Below, one piece after another: positions 45,257-56,022 of a stretch of DNA of 64,000 nucleotides. Numbering within the stretch: position 1 is the stretch's first letter; each line of letters starts with the position of its first letter. The notes beneath the pieces are model-generated. The model was given only the letters and a program-made list of their open reading frames with translations, was not told where the DNA came from and did not search any database. A program made the position numbers and the translations under genes. The stretch is from Cryptomeria japonica (taxonomy: Eukaryota > Streptophyta > Pinopsida > Cupressales > Cupressaceae): assembly GCF_030272615.1 (NCBI RefSeq), contig NC_081406.1:245141218-245205217 (forward strand), written 5' to 3'.

Positions 45257-45708
45257 TGTTGGTGTAAATAAATATTCATTTTGGATATTATTACACTTTA
45301 CTTAAGTTAACTTAGGATAATGCATCTCTTCGTAGTTTGGATTTGAGACACTTAGGGAAGTGTGCACGTAGGGATAGAGCTTGTAGGAGAAATTCCACCC
45401 TTTGTGGTCTTATTTTGCTGTTACACTCCACATTCGATGGGTCATCCACCTCTTGTGGAATATTATATTATTTCTCCTACCTGCCCCTAGTATTTCTTAC
45501 CTACCCTTGTTTCTCATTGAGCCACATGTCATAATTGTGTGCTCATACATCCATATGGCCATGCCTATATAAGCAGGCCTATATTCATTGTATTAGTTAA
45601 TCCAGTTGATTATTTGCATATTGATGAGAATATAGTTTTGTTCTTGTCATTCATTTGTCTCTCTTTTTATGCTTTTCATTGTGCCCTTGATCTTGGCAAA
45701 ATCCTACA
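45257..45708 (+). repeat. 3' LTR of element D
   Basis: Starts TGTTGGTGTAAATAAAT and ends AAAATCCTACA, 452 bp. It is followed by B's sense extra gene. Confidence 0.92.
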
Positions 45709-47230
45709 AGTTCTGTGAAGGAAGGGAAAGGATTTGGAAATGGATGAAATAGATGAAGAACTCATGACCCAGTTGAAGGTAACTCAGATTCCTCTTGCAA
45801 CCAAGAGGCATAGGACAAAACTAAAAACTCTTGCAGCAACTGAAGCAACTCCTGCAGCCATTCCAAAAGTTTATGTAAGAAGAACATGTAGCAAGACACA
45901 AAAGATTGATCTTGTAGGTAATCCAACATAGGTTATTATAGTGGAAACTTCTGAGGAAGGAAGCCCTGCAGATACTGAAATTTAGGAAGAAGGAAGCCTT
46001 ATGGAGGATGAAATCCAAGAAAATGTTGTTGAGGATAAACTAGCAAATCTTGCTTCTATGGCACAGCAATTTGAAGATACTGTTAGAGATATTCCATAGC
46101 AGCCTGAAGAAAATATTAGAGAGATGCCAGCATAGATTGAGGAGTTTATTGAGGAAATCCCATGGTCTAAGATAGCACCTATTAGACCTCCTTCATCCCT
46201 AAGTAGTTTATCTATTGCTTTAACCTTTCTTTTAGACAATGGGAAATAGAGAGGGCTAGGTTGCAAGGGATTATTGATAAACAACAAAAATAAATTGAAA
46301 AGAGAGATAACAAAATTAAAGAATTAGAGGCTAAGGTGGAAATAATTTCTGGTATGGTTCTTGAGTTGATTCAGTGTAGGTCACCTCCAAGAGTTTATGC
46401 AGTACACTTAAAAGAGAGGTATTTGAACTTCAAACTAAACCGCATTGTTAGGGACCTTAGCCCCTCTTTAGAAACACTTGAAGAATTATTTTATGCTTAC
46501 TAAACCTCTCCACCTACTATGAAGTATTTGCTATGTGAATTATACTTACATAACTATGTTGTACCCTCAAACAGAGAGTGGAACCCTTTATTGTATATTG
46601 GGGATATCCATATCAAAGCTTTAATGTCATGGATCCAAAATGAGATTATCATGGGGGTACAAGTCAAGGAGTATGAAAAATTAGAGTTTGATTGTCCATT
46701 ACCATTAAGAAGGGAATCAGAAGCACCAAGAATTCTTTATTATGATTGGCAGAAGTTACTGGTAAGAGATGATGTCAGAAAATTAGTGCTTCTAATGAGA
46801 AAAGAAGTCTATCAAGTATATGAGAATTTGATTCAAACTGACAAGACAACAAAAATAGAAGGGTTAACTCAGCACTGGAATAATCTACCAGAATAGTTAA
46901 AACAAGGAGAACCTTATTCACTACAAAAAATTTATGCAGCCATGCAAAGATCCCTTTGATATATACAGTTAGGCAGGGAGAAGGCCAACAACCGGCTACC
47001 ATTGATCTTTCAACCCCCAATCCTTATGTGGTCGCTTTTGGCATGTCAACCTACAGAGCAAAACTATGATGCAGTCACAGAAGAAACAGCTAGATGGTCC
47101 AGGCTGGAAAAAATGAAAGCATTTTATTGGAACTTGGCTTCAGGGGGGGACAAGTCAGGGCACCATTGGTGATTTGAGAGTTACTGCAAGAGTAAGAAAT
47201 TTCCCTTTTGTTGTAGGATCAAAAAACTCT

Positions 47231-47245
47231 TAAAGTTGGGGGGCA
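47231..47245 (+). other. Polypurine tract of element B
   Basis: TAAAGTTGGGGGGCA directly precedes the TG of the 3' LTR. Confidence 0.85.
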
Positions 47246-48528
47246 TGCTAAGTTGAGACTTTGTCGTGTTTTTATCGTCAAAACTCTTAGGTTTTTGACA
47301 TCTTTTGGTTTGCATAGTAGTAATGAAGTATTGTAAATTGACTATATGTACTCCATGTGTTAAACCTGAACTTATGAAAGCATGTTTGAACGTTGCCGGT
47401 CTATTCCTGCAGCCATGCCATTTATTCCTGTAGCCAAGTGATTTGTTCCTGTAGCCAAGTGATTTGTTCATGTTGCTATGCGGATTATTTAGGATAATAT
47501 CATATGTGAATTAATGAATGTGTTAATTAAATTAAATGCATATGCATGTCCTTGTATGATGTTTTTGTTTTAGTGCAGATAATAATTGATGCCACGGTTG
47601 ATATTCTCCTTTCGTGCCTAAAGAAGGAAGAATCGCGTAAGAAATAACTGGAGATCAAACTGAAGAGGAGTCGAGCAAGCACAAGGTACGACATGAGCAG
47701 AGCAGCTAGGAAGCACTATGGAAGTTTAACTTTAGTGGGCATTGAATTTGCAAAACACCACCACATCATGCAAAGACTGTAGTTTGGTTTAGATCCATGT
47801 TTCTTGCAGCAAAGCTCTAGTTATTTTCTTCATTAGTCAATCGTCCGCCTCTTCTTCTGGGCGTGATTTGAGTTGTCCATTGTAGTTGATCTTTGTTTTT
47901 TAATAAGCTCTTCCTTTTTCCTTAAGAGGTTAGACAAAATAGAAAGGAATAGAGCAGAGAATTTTGATAAGCATTCCTGAGTTTTCTTTTCAAACATGTA
48001 ATCATTTTCAGGAAGCAATGGATAAAAGATATGTTGTTCTAATTTGCTAAAAGTATTTTTCTAGAAGCTTGATATCACTTATCCAAGGGGGCCCACTTGG
48101 TGAGTGATCCTATGTTTATGCTCATTGAAATTAGTTCTTCTTTAGTTGCAGTAGAAGTTCATGCCTTGACTGTTCCTGCAGCCACTGAAAATAGATCCAC
48201 TGACTGTTCCTGCAGCCAAGCCAGAACAAAGTGATTTCTATTATTTATATTAGATCATTCCAGCATTGTTTTTATAAGTTTTCCTGTAGCCTTCTATAAT
48301 TTCCATTCTTTCTTTTCCTTTCTGCATAATGTTAGTTTCTGTAGCAATGCAAAATAGCTATTGAAGGAACTTAGTGCATATATAGTACAGACCCATTTCA
48401 AGTTTTACGTCCTTGGGTTGATAACTAAATGAACACTAGCCATGAAAATAGTAGCTTTACCAGATGAATGTCCAAACTTTGGGTTGAGATTTCAATTAGA
48501 GTTATTATTATTATAGTTGTAGTAGACA
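47246..48528 (+). repeat. 3' LTR of element B
   Basis: Starts TGCTAAGTTGAGAC and ends AGTAGACA, followed by the CCTAT duplication. It has an extra block of short CTGTAGCCAAGTGATTTGTT repeats not present in the 5' copy. Confidence 0.92.
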
Positions 48529-50439
48529 CCTATGGGGGAGATGAAGGTGACACTCGAGGATGTAGACCACATACTTTATCTTCCCATAAGGGGAGAGACA
48601 GTTAGATACCGATCCAATCACATCGTTACCAGTTACAGGAGGGAGCAGGTCTACTGCATTAGGAGAGAGATGCCTGGTGAGATGAGGGGCCGCATTATGA
48701 TCAATTGGATCCTACATCCCATTGGTGAGGTTTTTCTAGTGAGACGGCTAATGATTGCAACCATTGCATTATCCATGTGGCCTAATGGGCGTGACACACA
48801 TATGCATGGTGGTCTCAGTTACATAGTTAAAGACATGGACAAACATCATAGGGTATTCTCCTAGGGGTGGAGCATGCTAGCCCACCTCTAACATGACCTA
48901 GGAGAGTACATGTTTGGATAGGGATGCAGCCTGATGACCTGCACATTGCTACAGATATGGATATGCAAGCATATTACATGCACTAGACCCACTAGGGTAC
49001 CCATTAACTTGGTTTCAGAGAAGCCTAGAGTGTTCGCATATCCACTTACTTGTGAGTGGCGGTTCGAGGATCTACTGCATTGGAGAGTGATATTTGACAA
49101 ATTTATAGTAGAGGTTATTAGATGGAGACCGTACCTTAGGATGTACATGTGCGCGAGGATACATAGGCAGTTGTTCTGCATGCAATGGAACCCTCTACTA
49201 GAGGGATGGTACAACCACATCATTGTCCCATTCTACTTCTACTAAGTATGGTGGTAGTTTGGGTTTGAGCAATGTGTTCCTACAGATGTGCCTGTCTATA
49301 TCTGACACTCACATGTGACTCCTAGCCTAGGAGCCATTCAGAGGCCTACTAGGGATGAGATTGACATCATAGATTCAGATGGGTCAGATCAAGACATCGT
49401 GACCGATTATAGAGATGATGTGGGCACACATCAGTGATACATCACATGGTGGGGTAGGTCATACCCTGGAGCCATCTTTCCAGCACACTATCCTAGAGGG
49501 AACCCTGATCCATGGAGACACATAGGTGATGAGGAGGATCCTAACACATCCGAGGATCTTGGTGAGGAGGGTATAGATGATCAGGATGATGATGATGAAG
49601 GGAAACAAGAGACGGACAGTGTAGGAGAGGGAGGTTAGGATGGTGATGATGAGGAGGATGGAGAGGAGGATGAGGACGAGGATGAGGATGAGGAGGGAGA
49701 GGAGGACGAGGAGGATATCGAGGAGGAGGGTGAGGAGGTCAAGGAGAATGAATCAAATACAATTCCTCATCACTCCAGGGATGACACCATAGCCCTAGAT
49801 CCACCGAGCATTCCATCACGAGTGGAGAAGGACCCTATAAGGGATCCTAATTCTAGTCCCCACCATCCTATGCCCACCGTATAGAGACACTATGAGTGCG
49901 AAGAACCTAGTGGGTCCCGGTCATAGGAGGTCCCTTTCCACAACCCCTATTGGCAAGAGGGAGATCCAGGTAAAATTCTTTGTGATTATTTAATTTATGT
50001 TTCTTAATATTTAAATTTGATGATATAGAATGTTACTAGTGAAATTCTCTCTCTATCTCTATAGTTGGTGTCCAGGAGTGGCGCTCCCTGATCCAGAATG
50101 CAGTGACAGATCTCATCACGATGACACACATCCCTAGCTTCTCGCAGATAGTGCATAGACCACAAGGGAATACGAGGTGACATGAGGACCTATTCACCCC
50201 TATTTGGCTCGAGATCCTTTCTAGAGAGACTACAGAAGATAGAGTGCGATCTAGCAGCATATCGGGCAAAGGTAGCCACATATTGAGGTATCATGATGGA
50301 GAGGGATCATAGGATCTCCTCACAGAGTCACGCACATTCCACATTATGATACACTCCCATGGGCCCACCCCCACGACCAGATTAGGAGGGGACATCTAGT
50401 CACCATCCTCCAACTACTAGTCCTAGGGATAGGAGATGA

Positions 50440-51023
50440 TCATGATATGATATGTTTTGATGTATAGTGGTAGACATGTGCTATGACATTTTATTGATAT
50501 GTATCTATTTATGCTTATGTTTTGTCTCAAACATGTTATTTTAATTCATGAAATAAAGTATGCATTGCTTTGATTAAAAGTAACATATTTTGTGGTAAAC
50601 ATGTATGTATAATTTTATTTCTATGTGATTGATTTCTCAATGCTTCATGATTAAATTGATACAATGTTATTTAATTAAATAACTAAGTTTTTAATTAAAT
50701 GCTACTTTCATGATGTAGAAGACAAATGAGTTAAGCTTAAGAACTATATGACTAATGTGATTTAATTAAACCTAATTAAACACAACATGATATAATCCTA
50801 CTCAACATATATGAAATTGTATAACATGCTAGCACATATAAAATGTAAATCTATTACAATTTACAAAAATGAATCCAAGACAAACACTAAAGCTAAGACA
50901 CATGCTTGTCAAGAATGAAGTAATGTAGACTAAACAATACAATATCATTTAATACAACACACTTTAATGAAGATATGCTAATATATTATCCAATTTTGAA
51001 GAAGGAAAAGACACAAGGAGGGA

Positions 51024-51116
<93 letters not shown>

Positions 51117-51145
51117 AGTTAGAAGGAGAGAGATAGACAAATAAA
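50440..51145 (-). other. Non-coding 3' region of C with a GA microsatellite
   Basis: Aligns with 24207-24807 of A in reverse. A pure GA run at 51023-51114 is absent from A, so it expanded in C. No gene is visible. Confidence 0.7.
51023..51114. repeat. (GA)n microsatellite
   Basis: About 45 uninterrupted GA units on the plus strand, just downstream of C's pol stop. Confidence 0.95.
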
Positions 51146-54100
51146 TTAGGGATTGTATCTACGAAGGTGCATAGCATTTATGGGTTCCTTGAGAGGCATA
51201 CCTTCCACATCTGCTATCTTGTAAGCACATGATCCATAGACTTCGACAACAATGTAGGGTCCAAGCCAATTAGGACTGAATTTTCCTTCCTCCTTGGGTA
51301 AGGCATTCACATTGCATTGATTCTCATAAAGTACCAAATCATCTACTGAGAAGGAATGTTGAATGACTTTATCATTGTAGCTTCGTTGTAGAGTTTTATG
51401 ATAGGGTTCAATATGCTCAAGAGCATTTATGTGATGTTCATCAAGCATCTCAAGTTGTTGAAGCCTTTGTTCTCTATAGGAATCATCGTCCATTATACCC
51501 TTGAGAGAAACTCTTAAAGATGGAATTTCCAACTCTAAAGGCATAATGGCATCAACACCATAAACAAGATTATAAGGAGTACATCTCGTAGCAATGCGTA
51601 CACTCGTTTGGTAAGCCCAAAGAGCATGGATTAACTGAGTATGCCAATCCTTACCATGCTTGTTCATACTCTTACGAAGAATTTGCTCAATTATCATATT
51701 TGAAGACTCAGCTTGACCATTTGATTGAGGATAATATGGTGTAAAAAATTTATGTTGAATATGATATTTCTCGAGAAACTTCTTGACATATTTGTTCTTA
51801 AATGGCATTCCATTATCTGAAAACAAAGCGGAAGGTATTCCAAATCGGGAAATTATGTTTTTTAAGATGCATTGACAAATTACTTCAGCAGCAGTGGATC
51901 AAAGAGGAACTGCTTCTACCCACTTTGTAAAGTAATACGTTGTAGTAATGATGAAAGTATGTCCTTGAGAAGAAGGAGGAGAAATTTTACCAATGAGATC
52001 CAAACCCCATGTGGAAAAGGGCCAAGATGCCACTTGAGATCAAAGTTCTTGGGCGGGAGCATGGATCAAATTGCTATGTTGCTGACACTAATGACATTTC
52101 TTAACAAATGCAAAGGAATCATTTTACATGGTTTGCCAATAATAACCCCTTTGGAGAAATCTTTGAACTAAGGATCTACCCCCAAAATGCCCCCCGCAAG
52201 CACTTGAATGTGCTTCCTCAAGGGAAACCGAGATTTCAGCTTTGTTAAGACATCGAAGGAGGAGACCAATATATCCTCGCCTATAAAGAACTTTAGAAAG
52301 GATAATGTATCTAGCGGCCAAATTGCAAATAATAGCCCTAATATTATTATTTTTAGAGTCAGGAAAGGTACTAGCATTCATATATTTCACGATATGCGAA
52401 TACTATCATAAGAATCTATAATGTAACAATATGCCACATCACTCAGATTATCAGCAATAGTCGAGGTAGTGAGGTTGTGAATAATAAATTTGAGATCTAC
52501 CAAGGGGTCCTCTAAAGTTACAAGAGAGGCTACACATGCCATTGCATCAACATGTTGATTATCTTTTCGAGGGACAGGCTTCATGGTATAAGAATCAAAA
52601 TTTTGCAACAAGGATATAGCTAAATCTCTATATTGTGATTAATTGAGAATCTCCATAGATATGTAGATGTTTCAATTTTAATTGTAAGTCTTCTTTAATT
52701 CCATCTATAAGAGCCTCGTATTCAACAATGTTATTGAAACATAGGAAATTGAGATGATATGTTAAAGGGATAGGTTTCTTTTTAGGAGAGATTAGAATCA
52801 CCCTCGTCGTCGATCCTATACAAAACCTAGAGCCATCGAAATATAATTCCCAAACCTCATCAATCTAAGTAGAGAAAATGTATTCATCAGGAAAAGACTC
52901 TAGGTTAGGAAGGGAGAAAGATGAAGGAGCCTCAACTAAGTGATCAATCAACTCTTGACCCTTTATTGCCTTTTCCAAGACAAACTTAAGATCAAACTCA
53001 GTCAACACTATAACCCACTTGGCTAAGCGTCCCGAAAGATTGGTTTTAGAGAAAAGATGTTTTAGAGGATCAAATTTAATGATAACATGGACCTTAGAAT
53101 TCAAAAGGTAATGCCTTAATTTTTGGGTTGCAAAGACTAAAGCAAGGCATTGCCTTTCTATCACAGAATATCGAACTTCATAATCAAGAAGAGTATGACT
53201 TATATAATAAACCAGACATTCTCTACCATCTTTATCACGTTGTGCCAATAAGGTTGCAAGAGCATGAAGGGAAGAAACTATGCATAGAAAAAAGCATTTA
53301 GAAGGGTCAACAAGTTGAAGAATAGGAGGATTGGCTAAATAAGTATTTAAGTCTTCAAATGCTTAATGACAATCCTCATTCCATTGAAAGCTGATATTCT
53401 TTTTAAGCAATTGAGTAAAGGGAATGGTACGATCCACAAGTTGAGAAACAAACCTACGAATAGCTTGAATCTTCCCTCGTAATATTTTTAGTTGGGAAAC
53501 ATTTTTAGGAGGTGACATATTAACAATGGCATCTATCTTTTTCGTATCCACCTCAATTCCACGATGTGAGACTATAAATCCTAATAATTTACCATTATCC
53601 ACACCCAAAACACACTTTTGGGGATTCAAACGCATGTTGTACTTATGAATTCTTTCAAAGACTTTCCAAAGATCTTAACATGATCTACGCAAAGAATGGA
53701 TTTAGCTAAGATGTCATAACCATAATCTTCTAAGATCTTATGCATGTAATCATGGAAGATAAGGGTCATAGCACACTAATAGGTAGCACCTACATTTTTC
53801 AATCCAAAAGGCATCATAACCCAACAAAACATGCCCCAAGGGGTGGTGAAAGCAATTTTAAATTGATCTTAAAAAATAATGAATATTTGATTATATTCTG
53901 AGAAACCGTCCATAAGGATAATAAATCATGACCTGCTATAGAATCCACTATCATATCGATATTCAGGAGAGGGAAATCATCCTTCGGAGAGGCTTTATTA
54001 AGATCTCAAAAATCCATACACATCCTAATCTTGTTATCAGTTTGGCCACCACCACAATGTTTGAAATGCATGGAGAATAATCGATAGGATGAATGAGTCC

Positions 54101-54164
54101 GACATCTAATAAATTTTCAATATTAGCCTTGTGTGCGGGAAAAGCTGGTCAATGAAACTTAAAA
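51146..54164 (-). pseudogene. pol: Element C pol: RT to integrase
   Basis: Read leftward it matches the A polyprotein from the start of RT to the end. RT opens NIENLLDVGLIHPIDYS at about 54120 and is heavily broken to 53640. Then come a clean stretch (53635-53363, VLGVDNGKLLGFIVSHRGIE), the gypsy RNase H (53248-52865), the second, Tat-type RNase H (about 52850-52560, WELYFDGS, YEALI, GDSQL), the integrase finger (AHSSACGGHFGG), and the integrase core to 51146, ending NAMHLRRYNP. Unlike A, the catalytic Glu survives here (NGQAESSN, near 51715). There are many stops, and frameshifts in RT and the second RNase H. The N-terminal half of pol is missing because of the E junction. Confidence 0.85.
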
Positions 54165-55581
54165 TGTGAAAATGTTCTCAAAGAGGCTTTCTTACACACC
54201 CACAGGACTTCTTGGTGCAAGTTATGGAGTCATGAGGAATGACTCAACTTCCCAAGGTTGGTTCCATGGTTCTCTATCTCACAAGGTCCCTCAAGCCAAT
54301 GCCTTTGCTCTCAGATCACTAAGCAAAGTGGCTTAGGGATGACGAATGCAAGAAAGAGGGATGCTTATGATTGTTTTAATTATGAAATGTGTCCTATCTA
54401 TGCATGATTCTACAAATGCAATAAAGTAGATTATAATATGACAAGATTAGTATCATTACTATCCTAACATGATATACTAGTTTATGATTTAAACTAATGA
54501 TAAAGGAAATAGTCTAAAATGCTTATTAGATTAATTCCTATTACAAAGAGAAGTTAGATGTATTGATAAATTTGAGCATAAATGAGATACTAAAATCTTG
54601 CATGGATCCTTAAAATGGAAGAATGAGAGCTCTATTTATAGTGAAAATAGGGCAATGGATGGTCAAGATTGAAGGAGTTAATCAAGGGTTAGGATTGAAA
54701 GTTATCAATCCATGTTTACAATTCTCACCAATGAAATGGTGACAATTGTCAACATAAGACTGGTTGAAAGGAGATGAAAGAAGCATTAAATGCTTGAGAA
54801 GACCTTATGGCTACCTTAGGAGGTAAGGGTTAAGGTTAGGTTAGGGTTATCCAATAGATAATGCTTTTATCCAAGGGGTATACTCTTGTGCAAAGGTTAA
54901 AGGGATAACCATGGTCAAAGCAATGAATTCTTGATGAGACCCCTGGGTTAGATGGAGGTTAAGTTAGTTAAAAAGTCTCTAACCATGCCACTAAGGGTTA
55001 GTTAACCATTAATGGTTTGAAGACTTTGAAGACAAATTTGTAAGAGTCCTTCCAAATTTGGGGGTATTCAACAAGTTAGCTTGTTGAATGGGTAAAGGCT
55101 TTAATGCCTTTTGAAGACATTACTCCAAATTTGAGAAGTGACCTCCTCAAATTTAGGGAAAGGGGATAATGAATGGGTTTGGGTTAATTGATTAGGATTA
55201 GATGGATCCTAGAAGAAATTAGGAATAGGGTTTAGGATGCAAGTGGGAGATGTAGGAAAATGCAAGTGGGTGATGGAAAATAGAAATAATTAAAACAAAT
55301 TGCTTTATTTCAATTTGGTTGCAAGTTGGGAAATTAAATAAATTAGATTTATTCAATTTGGGTAAATTTAATTAAAAATTCAGAAGAAGGGATTTAATTA
55401 AATAAAATGATTTATTCAATTAAATGTATGTAAAGGGCTTTAGTGAATTTAACTAAATAAATTGAATAATTTATTTAATTAAATAGAAGAATGTGGGCAA
55501 TTTAATTAAATTAGATTTAACTAAATATAGGAATGAATATAAAATATTCAATAGGAATATGGTCATTTTTATATGTCTACA
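54165..55581 (-). repeat. 3' LTR of element E
   Basis: On the minus strand it starts TGTAGACATATAAAAATG and ends ATTTTCACA at 54165; 1417 bp. A TATA box TATAAATAGA lies at 54640-54631. The first ~250 bp are TTTAATTAAAT-rich like F's LTR. Confidence 0.75.
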
Positions 55582-55599
55582 TTTTGCTCCTCTTTGAAG
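55582..55599 (-). other. Polypurine tract of element E
   Basis: On the minus strand CTTCAAAGAGGAGCAAAA abuts the LTR. Confidence 0.8.
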
Positions 55600-55941
55600 T
55601 GACGTGTGTGCAAATGTTGATTCAAAGAAAATGATGTGTTGCCATGATTTAATTATGATTAATTTTTATGTCAAGATGTTCATGTCGTGCCCCAGATTTG
55701 ATAAACGATGCCCCAGATTTGATAAATGATGTTAATAATGCCCCCTCAGGAGATGAATCAAAAATTTTGAACATTTGATTTGATTTGGATAATTTTGATA
55801 AATTTCATTGCATTGTAAAATTTTGTCTATGTTGAATGCGGTTAGTTGATTCATCTCCCGATAATGATGTTTGGTAGGGTTGTATGAGACACCACGAGCA
55901 ATTTACGCGTTCCTCCATGTAACCCTAATTTCGATTTACCT

Positions 55942-55949
55942 TATAAAAG
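55942..55949 (+). promoter_or_regulatory. TATA box of the antisense PMD gene in E
   Basis: A textbook TATAAAAG lies about 80 bp before the ATG at 56023. This is the clearest of the three promoters of this gene type in the window. Confidence 0.7.
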
Positions 55950-56022
55950 GGAAAAAGTGATCTCTTTTGTCTTATTTGTGCTTGTTGACTTTTGAGAAAT
56001 TGATATTTGGAGAGAAGTCAAC

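Larger units (their letters stand above)
38989..45708 (+). mobile_element. Element D: Ty1/copia retrotransposon
   Basis: The order is LTR (to 39425), primer site TGGTATCAGAG, long GC-rich leader, gag-pol in copia order (integrase before RT, 40884-44945), G-rich 3' region, LTR 45257-45708. It is inserted in B's sense extra gene. The 3' LTR starts TGTTGGTGTAAATAAAT; the first ~20 bases of the 5' LTR are altered or lost, so no matching target duplication can be shown (AGATT upstream, AGTTC downstream). The LTRs differ at about 11 of 430 positions by eye. Confidence 0.9.
38160..47150 (+). pseudogene. Element B extra gene 2, sense, split by copia element D
   Basis: The frame starts ATGGGTGGTGATCC at 38160 and continues to the D insertion at 38989 with stops at about 38211, 38256, 38370, 38397 and 38628-38633, most of them readable as single C-to-T or G-to-A changes. 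Motifs include EEIAAEFMHSFNDGEATVKG, then VRVISTEQ and IPTDVPLMMDKQGTRRVSLP. Past D, related low-quality coding resumes at about 45730 (DEIDEELMTQLKV) and 46519-46896 (LLYIGDIHIKALMSW, then RRESEAPRILYYDWQKLL). The layout resembles 'putative plant transposon protein' genes attached to gypsy elements, but I cannot assign a family. It ends shortly before B's polypurine tract. Confidence 0.5.
13169..48528 (+). mobile_element. Element B: Athila-like Ty3/gypsy element
   Basis: LTRs 13169-14399 and 47246-48528 are flanked by a perfect 5-bp duplication CCTAT (13164-13168 and 48529-48533). It sits in exon 2 of C's antisense PMD gene, whose reading frame is restored when B is removed. Order: LTR, tRNA-Asp-type primer site, gag and protease (14513-16787), [element A], rest of protease, RT, RNase H and integrase (29690 to about 32330), extra genes (35195-47150, interrupted by D), polypurine tract, LTR. 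There is one RNase H and the protease motif is DLGA, both typical of Athila. LTRs differ by roughly 5-7% by eye, plus a ~48-bp repeat-unit difference. Confidence 0.9.
12541..50439 (+). pseudogene. Antisense PMD gene of element C, split by element B
   Basis: This encodes a plant mobile domain (PMD) protein, a family known from plant transposons and from host proteins such as MAIN and MAIL1. Exon 1 is 12541-12621 (27 codons, donor GTGAGT). Exon 2 starts at 12957 (acceptor TTTTGTAG), runs to 13168, and resumes after B at 48534-49969 (donor GTAAAA). Exon 3 is 50065-50439 (acceptor CTATAG). All phases close (0, then 1). PMD motifs include LWYVMTMPAIKFH, MALMERW, VTLEDV and HMHGGL. An acidic Glu/Asp tail lies at about 49570-49750. 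The reading frame crosses B exactly at the CCTAT duplication. Several stops make it a pseudogene; TAG at 48862 and TGA at 49303 are shared with A. It runs opposite to C's own pol. Confidence 0.75.

Noticed and set aside
38984..45713. Target-site duplication for copia element D
   Set aside because: AGATT and AGTTC do not match, and the first ~20 bases of the 5' LTR are altered, so the original duplication cannot be recovered.
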